A stretch of 64,000 nt of DNA from Verrucomicrobia bacterium S94. Lineage in GTDB: Bacteria; Verrucomicrobiota; Kiritimatiellia; Kiritimatiellales; Pontiellaceae. This document shows, piece after piece, positions 52,608 to 61,086 of this stretch. Position numbers and translations under genes: made by a program. The notes beneath the pieces were generated by a model, which ran no database searches, was not told the origin of the DNA, and worked only from the letters and a program-made list of their open reading frames with translations. The first letter of the stretch is position 1. Each line of letters opens with the position of its first letter. The stretch covers positions 3,224,001-3,288,000 of the forward strand of contig CP036201.1 of assembly GCA_004299845.1 (NCBI GenBank), written 5' to 3'.

Positions 52608-53672
52608 ATGAATACCAAAGTTACTTTTAAAGATGTTGCCCGACTCGCCGGCGTTTCCACCCAGACCGTTTCCCGGGTCACCAACAACAGCGGTTATGTC
52701 AACGAAAAGACCCGGGCGAAGGTCCAGGCCGCCATTGATCAACTCGGTTATGTGCCCAACAAAAATGCGCAGCTGATGGGGCGGAAAAAAGCCCGCGTTT
52801 TCGGCGTCATCACACTCAATATCAGCTTCCAGGGCGCTTCGCGTATTGTTGAAGGCATTCGTAATGAAAGTAAAAAAGCCGGATATGCCATTTCTCTTGC
52901 TGTACTCGACGACGAACCGGACGCCCTGGAGCATGCTGTACGGGATATGAAATCGCAACAGGTCAACGCCATTCTGATCAATGCCCCGATTGCCCGGGAG
53001 CCGGCCGAACAGCTGATACACGATCATGCCCCCATGCCCTTTGTTTTCATAGACGCCCCCCTGGACGCGCAGGTAAATCACGTGATGGCCGACCACCGCG
53101 CAGGCGGCCGGATGGCGGCCGAACTCATGCTTCAGCAGGGGCGCACACGTTTTGCCTTCCTGAACGGCCCGGAACCGTCGACAGCCGCCCGGCTTCGCAG
53201 AGAGGCCTGGCTGGATGTCATTGATAAGGCCGGTGCCACACTCGTAGCCGAGGAAACCGGCGACTGGTCGGCCCGCAGCGGCTATACAGCAGGGGCAGCT
53301 CTTTTTTCCCGGGGACAGGCCTTTGATGCCCTGCTGATTGCCAACGACCAAATGGCACTCGGTGCTCTGCGCGCCTGCCGCGAACACCGGATCGATGTCC
53401 CGCGTCAGACTGCAGTCGTCGGTTTCGACGATACTGCAAACAGTGAATTTTTCTGCCCGCCGCTGACGACTGTCCGGCAGAATTTTCTGGAGATCGGTCA
53501 CCAGGCAGTCACTGAAGCGCTGTCCTGCATTCAGCATCCCGGACAGCCTCCCATCAAAACCGAAGTTCCGGTTGAACTGATTGAACGCCAAAGCACCGCT
53601 CCCATAGAAAGCCCTGAAATCAAAGCGGCACGCCTTGAATCGCTGCTCTCGGAATTAAAACAGATGCTATAG
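52608..53672 (+). CDS. LacI family transcriptional regulator
   Basis: The 354-residue protein begins with a LacI helix-turn-helix ('TFKDVARLAGVSTQTVSRVTNNSGYV', residues 5-30) and hinge helix ('QLGYVPNKNAQLMGRKKA'). The periplasmic-binding-protein-like sugar domain (about 62-330) contains 'FGVITLN' and 'TAVVGFDDTANSEFFCPPLTTVRQ'. It should release its operators when bound to a sugar from the GH97 pathway. Identical operators before the porin gene and its own gene tie it to the operon. The ATG at 52608 is taken because it opens the helix-turn-helix; a TTG at 52572 is an alternative. Confidence 0.93.
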   Translation: MNTKVTFKDVARLAGVSTQTVSRVTNNSGYVNEKTRAKVQAAIDQLGYVPNKNAQLMGRKKARVFGVITLNISFQGASRIVEGIRNESKKAGYAISLAVLDDEPDALEHAVRDMKSQQVNAILINAPIAREPAEQLIHDHAPMPFVFIDAPLDAQVNHVMADHRAGGRMAAELMLQQGRTRFAFLNGPEPSTAARLRREAWLDVIDKAGATLVAEETGDWSARSGYTAGAALFSRGQAFDALLIANDQMALGALRACREHRIDVPRQTAVVGFDDTANSEFFCPPLTTVRQNFLEIGHQAVTEALSCIQHPGQPPIKTEVPVELIERQSTAPIESPEIKAARLESLLSELKQML

Positions 53673-53978
53673 ATCTTCCGGTTTCCAGCCGAACCGGCAC
53701 AGATCAACCCGGTCATTGGAAAATTCGATCCCCTCCTCCTCAAGTCGGGCCCGCTGCTCCTCGTAACCCGATCCGGGTTTCAGCGCAATCATTCCCTGGC
53801 GGTTGATGAGCCGCCACCAGGGCAGGTTTTCCGCTTCGCTGTAACTATGCAGCACCCGCACCACCTGCCGTGCCGCGCGTGGATTGCCGGCCAGCTCCGC
53901 GATTCCGCCATAGGAACAGACTCTCCCGCGCGGAATCTCGCGGATCAGCTCAATAATCTCTTCCGTAAACGGCTGCAT
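53667..53978 (-). CDS. Alkyltransferase-like (ATL) protein
   Basis: The 103-residue protein is the MGMT DNA-binding fold without the reactive Cys. The helix-turn-helix and Arg finger are in 'VCSYGGIAELAGNPRAARQVVRVL'. Where MGMT has PCHRV, this reads 'LPWWRLINRQG', with Trp in place of Cys, as in ATL proteins. ATLs bind O6-alkylguanine and hand the lesion to nucleotide excision repair. Its stop overlaps the lacI end by six bases. It is just upstream of the TRIC gene stop on the same strand. Confidence 0.88.
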   Translation of the reverse strand: MQPFTEEIIELIREIPRGRVCSYGGIAELAGNPRAARQVVRVLHSYSEAENLPWWRLINRQGMIALKPGSGYEEQRARLEEEGIEFSNDRVDLCRFGWKPEDL

Positions 53979-53981
53979 GGC

Positions 53982-54641
53982 CTATTTCCGCTTATTTTCC
54001 CGGTGGGCCCGGGCAATTTCCGAAGGCGACGCGTGAAGCGCTTTTACACGGGGCAGATTCAGCCGGAACCGCAATGCAACAATCCGTGTGAGCAGGGTAA
54101 AACCGATCGTGATAAAAATCCGCACCCCTTCCGGCAGAGAGAACTTTCCAAGCAATACAAACATAAAGCCACCCAGCAGGGCCGCCGAAGCATAAAAACC
54201 GGTGGTCAGAATCGCAGGAATTTCGCGGGAAAGAAGATCCCGGATCACCCCTCCGCCACAGGCGGTGATCATGGCCATCATGGCAACCGTAAGCGGAACC
54301 GATCCATAGGCTTCAGCCTTGGTTGCGCCAATCGCCGCAAAAACGCTGAGTCCGACCGCATCGGCCGCCATAAGATAATCCCATCGCCGGGCAATCTTCG
54401 GCGCGGCCATGAAAACGATCGCCGCACCGGCAAGACAAATCAGAATATAGCCGGTATCGGTCAGTGCGGACGGCGGCGTAGCCCCCAGCAGCAGGTCGCG
54501 GATCATTCCTCCGCCCACACCGGTTGCCATCGCCAGCACTGAAATACCTAGAATATCCATTTCATATTTCACCGCACGAAAAGCTCCGGACACCGCAAAG
54601 GCAAATGTCCCGGCAATATCAAGGATATGAATCAGTTCCAT
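53982..54641 (-). CDS. TRIC-type (UPF0126) cation channel
   Basis: The 219-residue protein has seven membrane helices arranged as a repeat. Each half contains the glycine motif: 'ATGVGGGMIRDLLLG' and 'ITACGGGVIRDLLSRE'. This is the prokaryotic TRIC fold, which forms trimeric potassium-conducting channels. It is followed 3 bases later by the ATL gene. A small structured RNA with its own terminator lies about 80 bases upstream and should not read into it. Confidence 0.88.
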   Translation of the reverse strand: MELIHILDIAGTFAFAVSGAFRAVKYEMDILGISVLAMATGVGGGMIRDLLLGATPPSALTDTGYILICLAGAAIVFMAAPKIARRWDYLMAADAVGLSVFAAIGATKAEAYGSVPLTVAMMAMITACGGGVIRDLLSREIPAILTTGFYASAALLGGFMFVLLGKFSLPEGVRIFITIGFTLLTRIVALRFRLNLPRVKALHASPSEIARAHRENKRK

Positions 54642-54721
54642 AAAACAACAACTCTCTTTAATCGGACGGCTTTAAACATGTTCCGCCGGCTTTTCATTTG
54701 GACAGACTGAGCAGAATGCAT

Positions 54722-54830
54722 AAAAAAACAGCGACCGGCAAGGGGGAGCCGGCCACTGTTCTCGAGACTTTGCAGTCTCTCAGGGCGTTGTTGGTATATG
54801 CGTAGACCTGCGGCTTCCGGATCCGTTCAA
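54722..54830 (-). ncRNA. Structured RNA family, copy 1
   Basis: Read from the minus strand, this roughly 109-nt RNA has a GC-rich 5' part, a conserved single-stranded ACCAACAAC, a hairpin GAGAC-TGCAAA-GTCTC (54764-54779) and a 12-bp terminator stem (54728-54759) with loop TCCCCCTT and a T-run. TATAAT lies at 54838-54833 (minus), about 7 bases before the expected 5' end. Copy 2 at 59229 shares the layout with pairing-preserving changes. It has no clear reading frame constraint. Family unknown; it may be a trans-acting small RNA. Confidence 0.7.
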
Positions 54831-54902
54831 AAATTATACGGAAAAGGTTCCCGCAAATGGAAACCCCTCCTATTCTGTTTCCCAACATCTGGAACCCTGA
54901 TT

Positions 54903-55826
54903 ATGCTACCGTCCATTTTAACCACGCTATTCTGGAGCTACTGCCTGATCCCCGCACGGCAGTCTGTTGCACAGCTCGGCGAAAACGCCGCTAACTTCTG
55001 GCGACTGCTCGCCGGCGTTGCCGTTATGGGACTGCTCGCCGGTTTCGGCAGAATCAGTCTGGATCAGAATGCGTTTACCTGGCTGTTTATCAGCGGAATC
55101 ATCGGTTTCGGTTTCGGCGACATCGGGGTCTGGTTTGCGCTCCCGCGGCTGGGCAGCCGCCTGACGCTGCTGATGGTCCACTGCATTGCGGCCCCGCTGG
55201 CCGGTCTGGCAGAATGGCTCTGGCTGGGCACCGCGGTCGGTGCCTCTCAACTGGCTTCCCTCCTGATTATTCTATGCGGAATCTCAATGGCACTCATTCC
55301 GGCACACGGAGAGGAGAAACCGGCGAAACGCCGCTACGGCTCCGGCATTCTCTTCGGCCTCCTGGCCGCCACCGGACAAAGTCTTGGCGCCGTCTGCAGC
55401 CGTAAAGCGTTTTCTGTGTTCGATGAATCCGGAATCGCCTCGGTTTCCGATTATATTTTTCTCGGAGCCTCCTCCGGGTTTGCCCGGCTGACCGGCGGCA
55501 TTCTGATTGCCGGTTTATTCTGGCTGCTCAGCCGCTGGCACAAACCCTGGCAGAGTCCCCCGGACCCACTTCGCAGGAACGATCCAATGACCGGAAAAAT
55601 CCGCAATGTACTGCTCTGTGCGGCGGCAGGACCGATTCTCGGGGTGATCTGTTATCAGTGGGCTCTGGCCACTACACCGAGTATTATTGTCCAGCTCATC
55701 GTTTCAACGTCACCGCTCATGATCTTACCTATGAGCTGGTTTATTGAGCACGACCGCCCGTCAAAACGCTCCCTGTTCGGAACCGTCGTGGCCGTGCTCG
55801 GCGTAGTGGTTCTGGTGTTTTCTTAA
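54903..55826 (+). CDS. EamA/DMT-superfamily transporter
   Basis: The 307-residue protein has ten membrane helices in two repeats, as in the drug/metabolite transporter superfamily ('LPSILTTLFWSYCLIPARQSVAQLGENAANFWRLLAG', 'TTPSIIVQLIVSTSPLMILPMSWFIEHDRPS'). Substrate is unknown. The ATG at 54903 begins the first helix; an earlier frame from 54798 overlaps the RNA promoter and is rejected. The gene is divergent from the RNA and TRIC gene, and convergent with the GH2 gene. Confidence 0.85.
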   Translation: MLPSILTTLFWSYCLIPARQSVAQLGENAANFWRLLAGVAVMGLLAGFGRISLDQNAFTWLFISGIIGFGFGDIGVWFALPRLGSRLTLLMVHCIAAPLAGLAEWLWLGTAVGASQLASLLIILCGISMALIPAHGEEKPAKRRYGSGILFGLLAATGQSLGAVCSRKAFSVFDESGIASVSDYIFLGASSGFARLTGGILIAGLFWLLSRWHKPWQSPPDPLRRNDPMTGKIRNVLLCAAAGPILGVICYQWALATTPSIIVQLIVSTSPLMILPMSWFIEHDRPSKRSLFGTVVAVLGVVVLVFS

Positions 55827-55830
55827 ACCG

Positions 55831-58719
55831 TTATTTCCACTCGCTGATTTCCAACGTATTCAGCCAGATACCACGGCCTTTTCCGGAAGCATCCGAAAAA
55901 CGGATTACCACCGGATCACGCCCATTACTTTCAACCTCAAATGAAACCGATCCGAACGGCGCCTCGTGCATCGCTTTGCCTTCCGTCACAACTGTTTCAA
56001 TCGATTCGCCGGCTGTCTCAATCTTCAGTTTCCGCGCATAAGGCAGCTGATGAATCGCCGCATTTTTCTTTTTATCCGGATTCGGATCCATGCTGTCGGA
56101 ATTATTGCGCGGTGCGTGGTGACCGGTAGTGATGCGGTATCTGCCTTTCCGAAGGTTGGAAAGTTCAAGTAACAGCCCGTTTTCATCCATGCAGAGTACG
56201 CCGTCGCCCCAGGCAAAACCGTTGCGACCCATGACATTCATTTCGCCCAGCCAGCGGAGCATTTCGGGATTGGTGCACCGCAATACCGCCGAAAAACCGC
56301 CTAGCGCCTCGAAGTCCTGCTTCGAATCCGTATTATCATCGCCCATCCACGGCGTCCAGCCGAACTGCACCAGCTGGGAATGACCGCCGATATCAATTTT
56401 AACCGATTCGAAATCATAAATCGGTCCGGCATTTTCGGCAATCATATCGGTTTCCGCTTTCACCGTTTTAAACACCGCTTTTCCGGATTTGAGCCCGGCT
56501 GCTTCAGCCGTTACCGTGACGGTACCCGGCTCTGTTCCGGCACGGATCAGCACAGGCGCATGTCCATGGCGTACGTGCGTCGGATTTGCTCCGATACCTT
56601 TACCCTCTCCAACAATGGAGGCAGGACCGTTTACCGAAAACGTAACGTTGAACGGTGTATCCGTAACCGGCGTGCCGTTCTGATCCACCACCTGCGCATA
56701 AGCCACAAGAATATCAGCGCCGTCAGCGACAACATTACGACCTCCCGTATCGAGAATCAGCTTTACCGCCGCCGGTTTTTCCGGTGTCCGGATGGACATG
56801 GATGAAACCACGTTCCCGTTTTCCAGTCCGTTGGCCGTCAGTGTTCCCGGTTTAAAATCATCGATCTCAAAAATAAACGGCGGTGCATTCAGCAGATTGT
56901 ATTTTTCATCCGTCGATGGACCGCTTTTCCGATAGGGTTTCCCGTTAAGCAGCAGTTCCACCTCTTCGGCATTGCTGTAAACCTCCAGCGTGCTGACTCC
57001 GTTCGTCCAGGCACCTTCAATATACGTGAACGGTTCATCGGTCAGTTCAGCGCGATACCACATCGTTCCTTTTTTCGGCCACCGGAAAACAGTCATCATA
57101 CCGCCTCGCGCACGATCCTGCGGCGTTTTGGTGGGATGGAAGGTGTAATAGGCATGGGCCGTCCAGGCAATCAGGCCGAGCTTCAACGGATCATCCAGAT
57201 AATGATTTACCGCCTCCGGCCCGCGCCGGCCTTCCATCGCGAGCATCGGTTCTTTGTGATTCCAGTAATAATCCCCATAAATCATCTGCGCATAAATATC
57301 GGTTATGCCCGAATGCTGCGGACCGGTCCAGCGGCTGCCCTGCGAGGCGGTGAAACGGAATGGATCCTCCTGTTTACAGGCATTGTGGATCTGTGCCACC
57401 GGACCACGGTGGTTGATACCGGCTCCCCAGATGATCACCGCCGGGTGGTTATAATGATTCCGGATCATGATGCGCGCGGCTTTTTCCAGATTGGCGTACC
57501 ACTGCTGATTGGTGGTGATGGAGATCCACGTCGGCGCTTCTTCATAGACCAGAATACCGAGTTCGTCACAGGCATCGAGAATTGCGTTATCCTGCGGGTA
57601 GTGTGCCGTCCGCATAATATTGAAGCCCAGTTCTTTGAACTGAAGCATATCTTTGTAATGCAGCGAATCCGGAAGCGCGTCCCCGATATACCCGTAGTGC
57701 TGATGCCGATTCATCCCCATCAGCTTGATCGGTTCGCCGTTCAGAACAACCCCTCTGTCGGTAATTTCCACTTTCCGGAATCCCATGCGGTTTTCCACGC
57801 AATCCACAGGTTTGTCTTCATCCAGCACCAGTGAATTCACCCGGTATAGATAAGGGTGATCGATCCCCCACAACTGCAGGTTTTCTTCAATACTTCCGAT
57901 TTGATTAAAGGTGAAATCCGTCTGCGGCTCAACAATCTGTGAGTCCTCCAGTTTCAGTACCACAAGGCCGTCCGCATCGATCACCCGTGTAATCAAAGTG
58001 GTTTCCCTGGGAACATCATACGTATTTCTCACCGTGGTTTTAACATTCACGCTACCGTAAAGATTAACCGGATCCACCGTCGGCGTCGTGATTTTCACCC
58101 CGGCATCCATCGCCTCCCAGTTGAACGTAATATGCAGCGGATCTTTCTCCACCAGATAAACATCACGATAGAGCCCGCCGAATTTGATGTAGTCAAACGG
58201 TCCGGGATCCGGCGGCGTGGTTTCATTTTTCCGGTTATCAACCCGTAAGGTTATCTGCGCTGTTTTTCCGGGTTCTACATCATCTGTAATATCAAAATGG
58301 AACGGGGAATAACCACCAACCGCAAACCGGCCGGCATGCTTTCCATTCACCCAGCAGTCGGTCACCTGATGCGCCCCTTCAAACTCCAGAAAAATTCGTT
58401 TTCCTGGAGTTGGAAAAATGCGGATATCGCGACGGTACCAACCAACCTCTCGCATAAAGGTTTCCTGATATTTATCGTCCTGACAATCATTCAGGCTCAT
58501 CGAGGTCAGTTCCAGCGTATGCGGCACATGAACCGTTTCCCACGATTGATCATTTGTATCCGATTTAAAAAATTCAGCATCCGGATCGCCCAGATGAAAT
58601 TTCCAATGCTGATTAATCTTCGTTTTAACGCGCGGCGTTTCCGGATAGCCTTCCGGCAATCCGAACCCGGTTACAGCAGTCAGTCCCAACAGTAATGCAA
58701 TCTGTATATTTTTCATCAT
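55831..58719 (-). CDS. Exported glycoside hydrolase family 2 protein, atypical acid/base site
   Basis: The 962-residue protein has a signal peptide (about 5-20), an N-terminal sugar-binding sandwich (35-210), a GH2 immunoglobulin-like domain, a TIM barrel (about 320-590), then DUF4982-like and Ig-like domains and a C-terminal carbohydrate-binding type domain (about 800-962). 'MGMNRHQHYGYIGDALPDS' and 'FNIMRTAHYPQDNAILDACDELGILVYEEAP' are GH2 barrel signatures. The usual W-S-x-G-N-E acid/base motif reads 'WGAGINHRG' (431-439): His437 replaces Glu. The nucleophile candidate is in 'EPMLAMEGRRG'. It may be an unusual galactosidase or lyase-like enzyme. GAGGAGAG precedes the ATG. Confidence 0.88.
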   Translation of the reverse strand: MMKNIQIALLLGLTAVTGFGLPEGYPETPRVKTKINQHWKFHLGDPDAEFFKSDTNDQSWETVHVPHTLELTSMSLNDCQDDKYQETFMREVGWYRRDIRIFPTPGKRIFLEFEGAHQVTDCWVNGKHAGRFAVGGYSPFHFDITDDVEPGKTAQITLRVDNRKNETTPPDPGPFDYIKFGGLYRDVYLVEKDPLHITFNWEAMDAGVKITTPTVDPVNLYGSVNVKTTVRNTYDVPRETTLITRVIDADGLVVLKLEDSQIVEPQTDFTFNQIGSIEENLQLWGIDHPYLYRVNSLVLDEDKPVDCVENRMGFRKVEITDRGVVLNGEPIKLMGMNRHQHYGYIGDALPDSLHYKDMLQFKELGFNIMRTAHYPQDNAILDACDELGILVYEEAPTWISITTNQQWYANLEKAARIMIRNHYNHPAVIIWGAGINHRGPVAQIHNACKQEDPFRFTASQGSRWTGPQHSGITDIYAQMIYGDYYWNHKEPMLAMEGRRGPEAVNHYLDDPLKLGLIAWTAHAYYTFHPTKTPQDRARGGMMTVFRWPKKGTMWYRAELTDEPFTYIEGAWTNGVSTLEVYSNAEEVELLLNGKPYRKSGPSTDEKYNLLNAPPFIFEIDDFKPGTLTANGLENGNVVSSMSIRTPEKPAAVKLILDTGGRNVVADGADILVAYAQVVDQNGTPVTDTPFNVTFSVNGPASIVGEGKGIGANPTHVRHGHAPVLIRAGTEPGTVTVTAEAAGLKSGKAVFKTVKAETDMIAENAGPIYDFESVKIDIGGHSQLVQFGWTPWMGDDNTDSKQDFEALGGFSAVLRCTNPEMLRWLGEMNVMGRNGFAWGDGVLCMDENGLLLELSNLRKGRYRITTGHHAPRNNSDSMDPNPDKKKNAAIHQLPYARKLKIETAGESIETVVTEGKAMHEAPFGSVSFEVESNGRDPVVIRFSDASGKGRGIWLNTLEISEWK

Positions 58720-58805
58720 CTCTCCTCATCGATATCTGCTTATGTTAACGCACACAAATGTACAGAACGGACAGAACAGGAAAAGATGACGCGGATCTTC
58801 TGCCC

Positions 58806-59135
58806 TCAGGGCAGCTGTACGCGGAAAAAACGCCCGGCGGTCAGATTCGTACTGAACGAGGTTTCGGAACCGTCGGTGGCTGTAACGGTTTGGATGACCG
58901 AAAAATCGTTGGTCAGGTGGTCTGCAGCAAGAATCCGGTACTGCTTCCCGGAAACGGAATTCCAGCTGAGCTCAATTTCGCCGGGATTTTGTGACCCCGG
59001 TCCGTTCATCGACAACCGGAAATACGAGGTCTTTTCGTTCGGGTCGGTTCCGATACGGTATTCCTCGGCATTGATGAATCCGTCGCCATTCGGAACGCTC
59101 CCATGATACTTTTTCAGCCATTGCAGTCTGACCAT
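58806..59135 (-). pseudogene. C-terminal tail of a secreted calcium-repeat protein (remnant)
   Basis: The 109 codons read 'WLKKYHGSVPNGDGFINAEEYRIGTDP', a TSP3-like calcium loop, followed by a beta domain ending '...RFFRVQLP'. This is the same tail type as at 17939-18655. There is no signal peptide and the start is short, so it looks like the end of a lost larger gene. A functional small ORF cannot be excluded. Confidence 0.5.
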
Positions 59136-59228
59136 CGTTCAATTTTTTAAAGAATCAGAAATTACATAAAATATTTTAACATTAAAAATGATCATATTTT
59201 ACATATTACTGTCAGCCGCCCGGACGCA

Positions 59229-59341
59229 AAAAAAACAGCGACCGGTAAGGGGGAAACCGATCGCTGTTCTCGAGGCTTTGCAACCTCTCAGGGAGTTGTT
59301 GTTGGTATTCAGGTAGACCCGCCGCCCGGCGAAGTGTTCAA
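59229..59341 (-). ncRNA. Structured RNA family, copy 2
   Basis: This 113-nt copy aligns along its length with 54722-54830. Minus-strand features: CTGAATACCAACAACAACTC linker, hairpin GAGGT-TGCAAA-GCCTC, and a 12-bp terminator stem (59235-59267) with loop TTCCCCCTT and a T-run of seven. Positions that differ from copy 1 keep pairing (for example A-U to G-C in the small hairpin, C-G to U-A closing the terminator loop). Neighbouring genes differ from copy 1, so it looks like an independent transcript. Confidence 0.7.
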
Positions 59342-59456
59342 TAAAAAATCACATTTCCGGTCATTGAAATTTTCCAATGATTGGAACCGCTTTTTTGTAT
59401 GCTGGATGAATCCATCGGTTTATCGTTCTCCCCTTTGTTACAAGGAGCAGAAAATC

Positions 59457-60497
59457 ATGCGAATCGAAACCGATCTTAAACTGGGCTTCAAAGACGTCAT
59501 GTTCCGGCCGAAGCGTTCCACCCTGAAAAGTCGCGCTCAGGTGGACCTCAACCGCGCGTTCAAATTCATGCACACCGAAACGGAATGGACCGGCATACCG
59601 ATTATGGCGGCCAATATGGATACCGTCGGCACTTTTGAAATGGCGGCAACGCTGGCGGAACACAATCTGTTCACCGCCATCCACAAACATTATTCCCCCG
59701 AAGAATGGGGCTCTTTTCTGGCAAATGCTCCGGAAAACATCGAAAACCATATCGCGATCAGCACCGGCACCGGAGAGGCGGATTTCCGGAAACTGATCAC
59801 AATAAAACAACAGAACCCGCAGCTGCGGTTTATCTGTATCGATGTGGCCAACGGCTACTCCGAACACTTTGTCTCGTTCCTGAAAAAAACACGTGAACAG
59901 TTTCCCGATAAAGTCATCATCGCCGGTAACGTGGTTACCGGTGAAATGGTGGAGGAACTGCTGCTGGCGGGGGCGGATATCGTAAAAGTCGGCATCGGTC
60001 CGGGCTCCGTCTGTACCACACGCGTAAAAACCGGCGTCGGCTATCCCCAGCTTTCCGCCATCATCGAATGCGCCGATGCCGCGCATGGTCTCGGCGGCCA
60101 GATTATCTCCGACGGCGGATGCGCCACACCGGGCGATGTCTCCAAAGCATTCGGTGCCGGTGCTGACTTTGTGATGCTCGGCGGTATGCTCGCCGGTCAC
60201 GATGAATCCGGCGGCGAAACCATCGAACGCGACGGAAAAACCTATCGCCAGTTTTACGGTATGAGCTCCTCCACCGCCATGAACAAACATGCCGGCGGCG
60301 TGGCCAACTACCGTGCGTCGGAAGGCAAAACCGTGGAAATCCCTTATCGCGGTGCGGTGAAACACACGCTGAACGATATTCTCGGCGGAGTACGCAGCAC
60401 CTGCACCTATGTCGGTGCTGCCACCCTGAAAGAACTCACCAAACGCACCACATTCATCCGCGTCGCCGAGCAGGAAAACCGGGTTTATGCCAAATAG
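59457..60497 (+). CDS. guaC: GMP reductase
   Basis: The 346-residue enzyme converts GMP to IMP with NADPH, releasing ammonia. The (beta/alpha)8 barrel of the IMPDH/GMPR family shows '[11 protein letters not shown]' at the start, '[42 protein letters not shown]' with the catalytic Cys, '[37 protein letters not shown]' and '[13 protein letters not shown]'. No CBS domains are present, which favours GMPR over IMPDH. The ATG at 59457 has AAGGAG 10 bases upstream; the frame is open to 59334. It is divergent from the RNA. Confidence 0.95.
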   Translation: MRIETDLKLGFKDVMFRPKRSTLKSRAQVDLNRAFKFMHTETEWTGIPIMAANMDTVGTFEMAATLAEHNLFTAIHKHYSPEEWGSFLANAPENIENHIAISTGTGEADFRKLITIKQQNPQLRFICIDVANGYSEHFVSFLKKTREQFPDKVIIAGNVVTGEMVEELLLAGADIVKVGIGPGSVCTTRVKTGVGYPQLSAIIECADAAHGLGGQIISDGGCATPGDVSKAFGAGADFVMLGGMLAGHDESGGETIERDGKTYRQFYGMSSSTAMNKHAGGVANYRASEGKTVEIPYRGAVKHTLNDILGGVRSTCTYVGAATLKELTKRTTFIRVAEQENRVYAK

Positions 60498-60498
60498 A

Positions 60499-61083
60499 TC
60501 AGAATTCCACAGTCGGAGCGGTGGCGGCTTCGGGTGCGGCTTCGAAAGCCTCTTTCTTTTCGAAACCGAACATACCGGCCATCATATTTCCGGGGAAACG
60601 GCGGATGCTGACATTATAGGCCGCGACCGCTTCATTATAACGCCGCCGCTCCACCGAAATCCGGTTTTCCGTTCCGGCCAGTTCCTCCTGCAGCGCCAGA
60701 AAATTCTGGTTTGATTTGATGTCGGGATATTTTTCAACCACCACCATGAGGCGGCCCAGCGCACTTTCGAGCATCCCGGCGGTCTTTACGCTCTGCTCCG
60801 TATTTCCGGCCGCTTTAGCCTCGCCCCACTGGCTGCGCAGGCGGGTGACCTCGGTCAGCAGCTCTTTTTCGTGATCGGCAAAACCTTTCACCGTATTGAC
60901 CAGATTCGGAATCAGGTCATAGCGGCGCTGCAGCACGGTCTCGACGTTGGCCCAGGCTTTATTAACATGTTCCTCCTGCGCCACAAATCCGTTGTATTTT
61001 CCCGCCATACAGCCGCCCATGGACAGAATGCCCAGCAACAGAACAACACCCACAATTAAGGGAATCAGACATCCTTTTTTCAT
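60499..61083 (-). CDS. LemA family protein
   Basis: The 194-residue protein has one N-terminal membrane helix (about 5-25) and a long four-helix bundle. 'NGFVAQEEHVNKAWANVETVLQRRYDLIPNLVNTVKGFADHEKE' is the LemA hallmark. The C-terminus is disordered. LemA proteins are membrane-anchored and of unclear function. It starts 3 bases after the nucleotidyltransferase stop and is last in the TPM-NTase-LemA operon. Confidence 0.93.
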   Translation of the reverse strand: MKKGCLIPLIVGVVLLLGILSMGGCMAGKYNGFVAQEEHVNKAWANVETVLQRRYDLIPNLVNTVKGFADHEKELLTEVTRLRSQWGEAKAAGNTEQSVKTAGMLESALGRLMVVVEKYPDIKSNQNFLALQEELAGTENRISVERRRYNEAVAAYNVSIRRFPGNMMAGMFGFEKKEAFEAAPEAATAPTVEF

Positions 61084-61086
61084 TTA

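Noticed and set aside
54694-54888. Small minus-strand reading frame over RNA copy 1 ('QVYAYTNNALRDCKVSR')
   Set aside because: Copy 2 gives a similar peptide, but the changes preserve RNA pairing, and the frame runs through the terminator, so an RNA explains it better than a peptide.
59260-59300. Resemblance of CTCTCAGGG to the glycine riboswitch
   Set aside because: The matching 5' strand and core are missing, and pairing favours the opposite strand.
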